Source: Lactobacillus sp. (lineage in GTDB: Bacteria > Bacillota > Bacilli > Lactobacillales > Lactobacillaceae). Taken from it: a stretch of 15,664 nucleotides of DNA. Shown here piece after piece: positions 15,551 to 15,664 of the stretch. Each line of letters starts with the position of its first letter. Position 1 is the first letter of the stretch. The position numbers and the translations under genes were made by a program. The notes under the pieces were generated by a model. That model saw nothing but the letters and a program-made list of their open reading frames with translations, did no database searches and was not told where the DNA came from. Where the stretch lies: assembly GCF_014803895.1 (NCBI RefSeq), contig NZ_JAAVAU010000006.1, forward strand, positions 178-15,841. Reading direction: 5' to 3'.

Positions 15551-15579
15551 AGTCTGGGAAAAAACTAGCTTCCTAGACT
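15551..15579 (+). repeat. hairpin without T-tract after dapF
   Basis: AGTCTGGGAA (15551-15560) and TTCCTAGACT (15570-15579) pair over 10 bp with one G-U and a 9-base loop. It is followed by A, not T, so it is not an ordinary plus-strand terminator. It resembles the AGTCTGGGA-type intergenic inverted repeats seen in lactobacilli, but only one copy lies in this window. Confidence 0.55.
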
Positions 15580-15587
15580 AAAAAATA

Positions 15588-15627
15588 AGAGCAAGAATTC
15601 TATTTTTAGAAATCTTGCTCTATTTTT
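15588..15627 (+). terminator. intrinsic terminator of lysC-dapF, possibly bidirectional
   Basis: AGAGCAAGA (15588-15596) pairs with TCTTGCTCT (15613-15621), extendable to 14 bp with one A-A mismatch, then TATTTTT. On the other strand the stem is also followed by a T-rich tract (complement of 15580-15587), so it may stop transcription from both sides. The final bases of the window (AGTCC...GGACT, 15650-15664) begin another small inverted repeat. Confidence 0.88.
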
Positions 15628-15664
15628 GTGTCTTCTTTTTGTTAAAATAGTCCCTTTTAGGACT

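Noticed and set aside
1..15664. CRISPR arrays, insertion sequences, rRNA
   Set aside because: No regularly spaced repeats, transposase-like proteins or rRNA segments were seen.

Overview
The window reads as chromosomal DNA of a low-GC Gram-positive bacterium, most likely a Lactobacillus of the acidophilus/delbrueckii group. Grounds for this are A/T-rich genes with AGGAG-type ribosome binding sites, TTGACA/TATAAT-like promoters, a lysine riboswitch with a Gram-positive-type intrinsic terminator, a GRP-family sugar carrier paired with RbsD, and the acetylated branch of diaminopimelate (DAP) synthesis. The species cannot be fixed from the sequence alone.

Left part (1-5460, all on the minus strand). 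In transcription order from the right: a tRNA-Arg(UCU) with its own strong promoter and terminator; a 69-residue orphan protein; an operon of HTH/VbhA-like antitoxin, Fic toxin and a divergent FMN-dependent alpha-hydroxy-acid dehydrogenase-like protein, closed by a terminator; then rbsD and a ribose/glucose uptake carrier, preceded by two LacI/CcpA-type operators and closed by a terminator; and last a DUF2325 protein.

Right part (5601-15539) is a complete lysine/DAP supply locus. A divergent promoter region (about 13036-13119) drives two units. Leftwards, a lysine riboswitch with terminator precedes lysA, the tetrahydrodipicolinate N-acetyltransferase gene, the N-acetyl-DAP deacetylase gene, dapA, dapB, the N-acetyl-DAP aminotransferase gene and asd, all closely spaced or overlapping by 8 bases. 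Rightwards, with no riboswitch visible, lie lysC and dapF. Together they encode every step from aspartate to aspartyl phosphate (LysC), semialdehyde (Asd), dihydrodipicolinate (DapA), tetrahydrodipicolinate (DapB), N-acetyl-ketopimelate, N-acetyl-LL-DAP, LL-DAP, meso-DAP (DapF) and lysine (LysA). meso-DAP would be available for peptidoglycan if this species uses DAP-type peptides; otherwise the route serves mainly lysine.

The least ordinary parts are the Fic toxin-antitoxin unit, where toxin and antitoxin both depart from consensus at positions that meet in the known inhibition interface, its linkage to an FMN enzyme with an altered active-site motif, and an extra hairpin that can mask the lysA ribosome binding site just after the riboswitch terminator.
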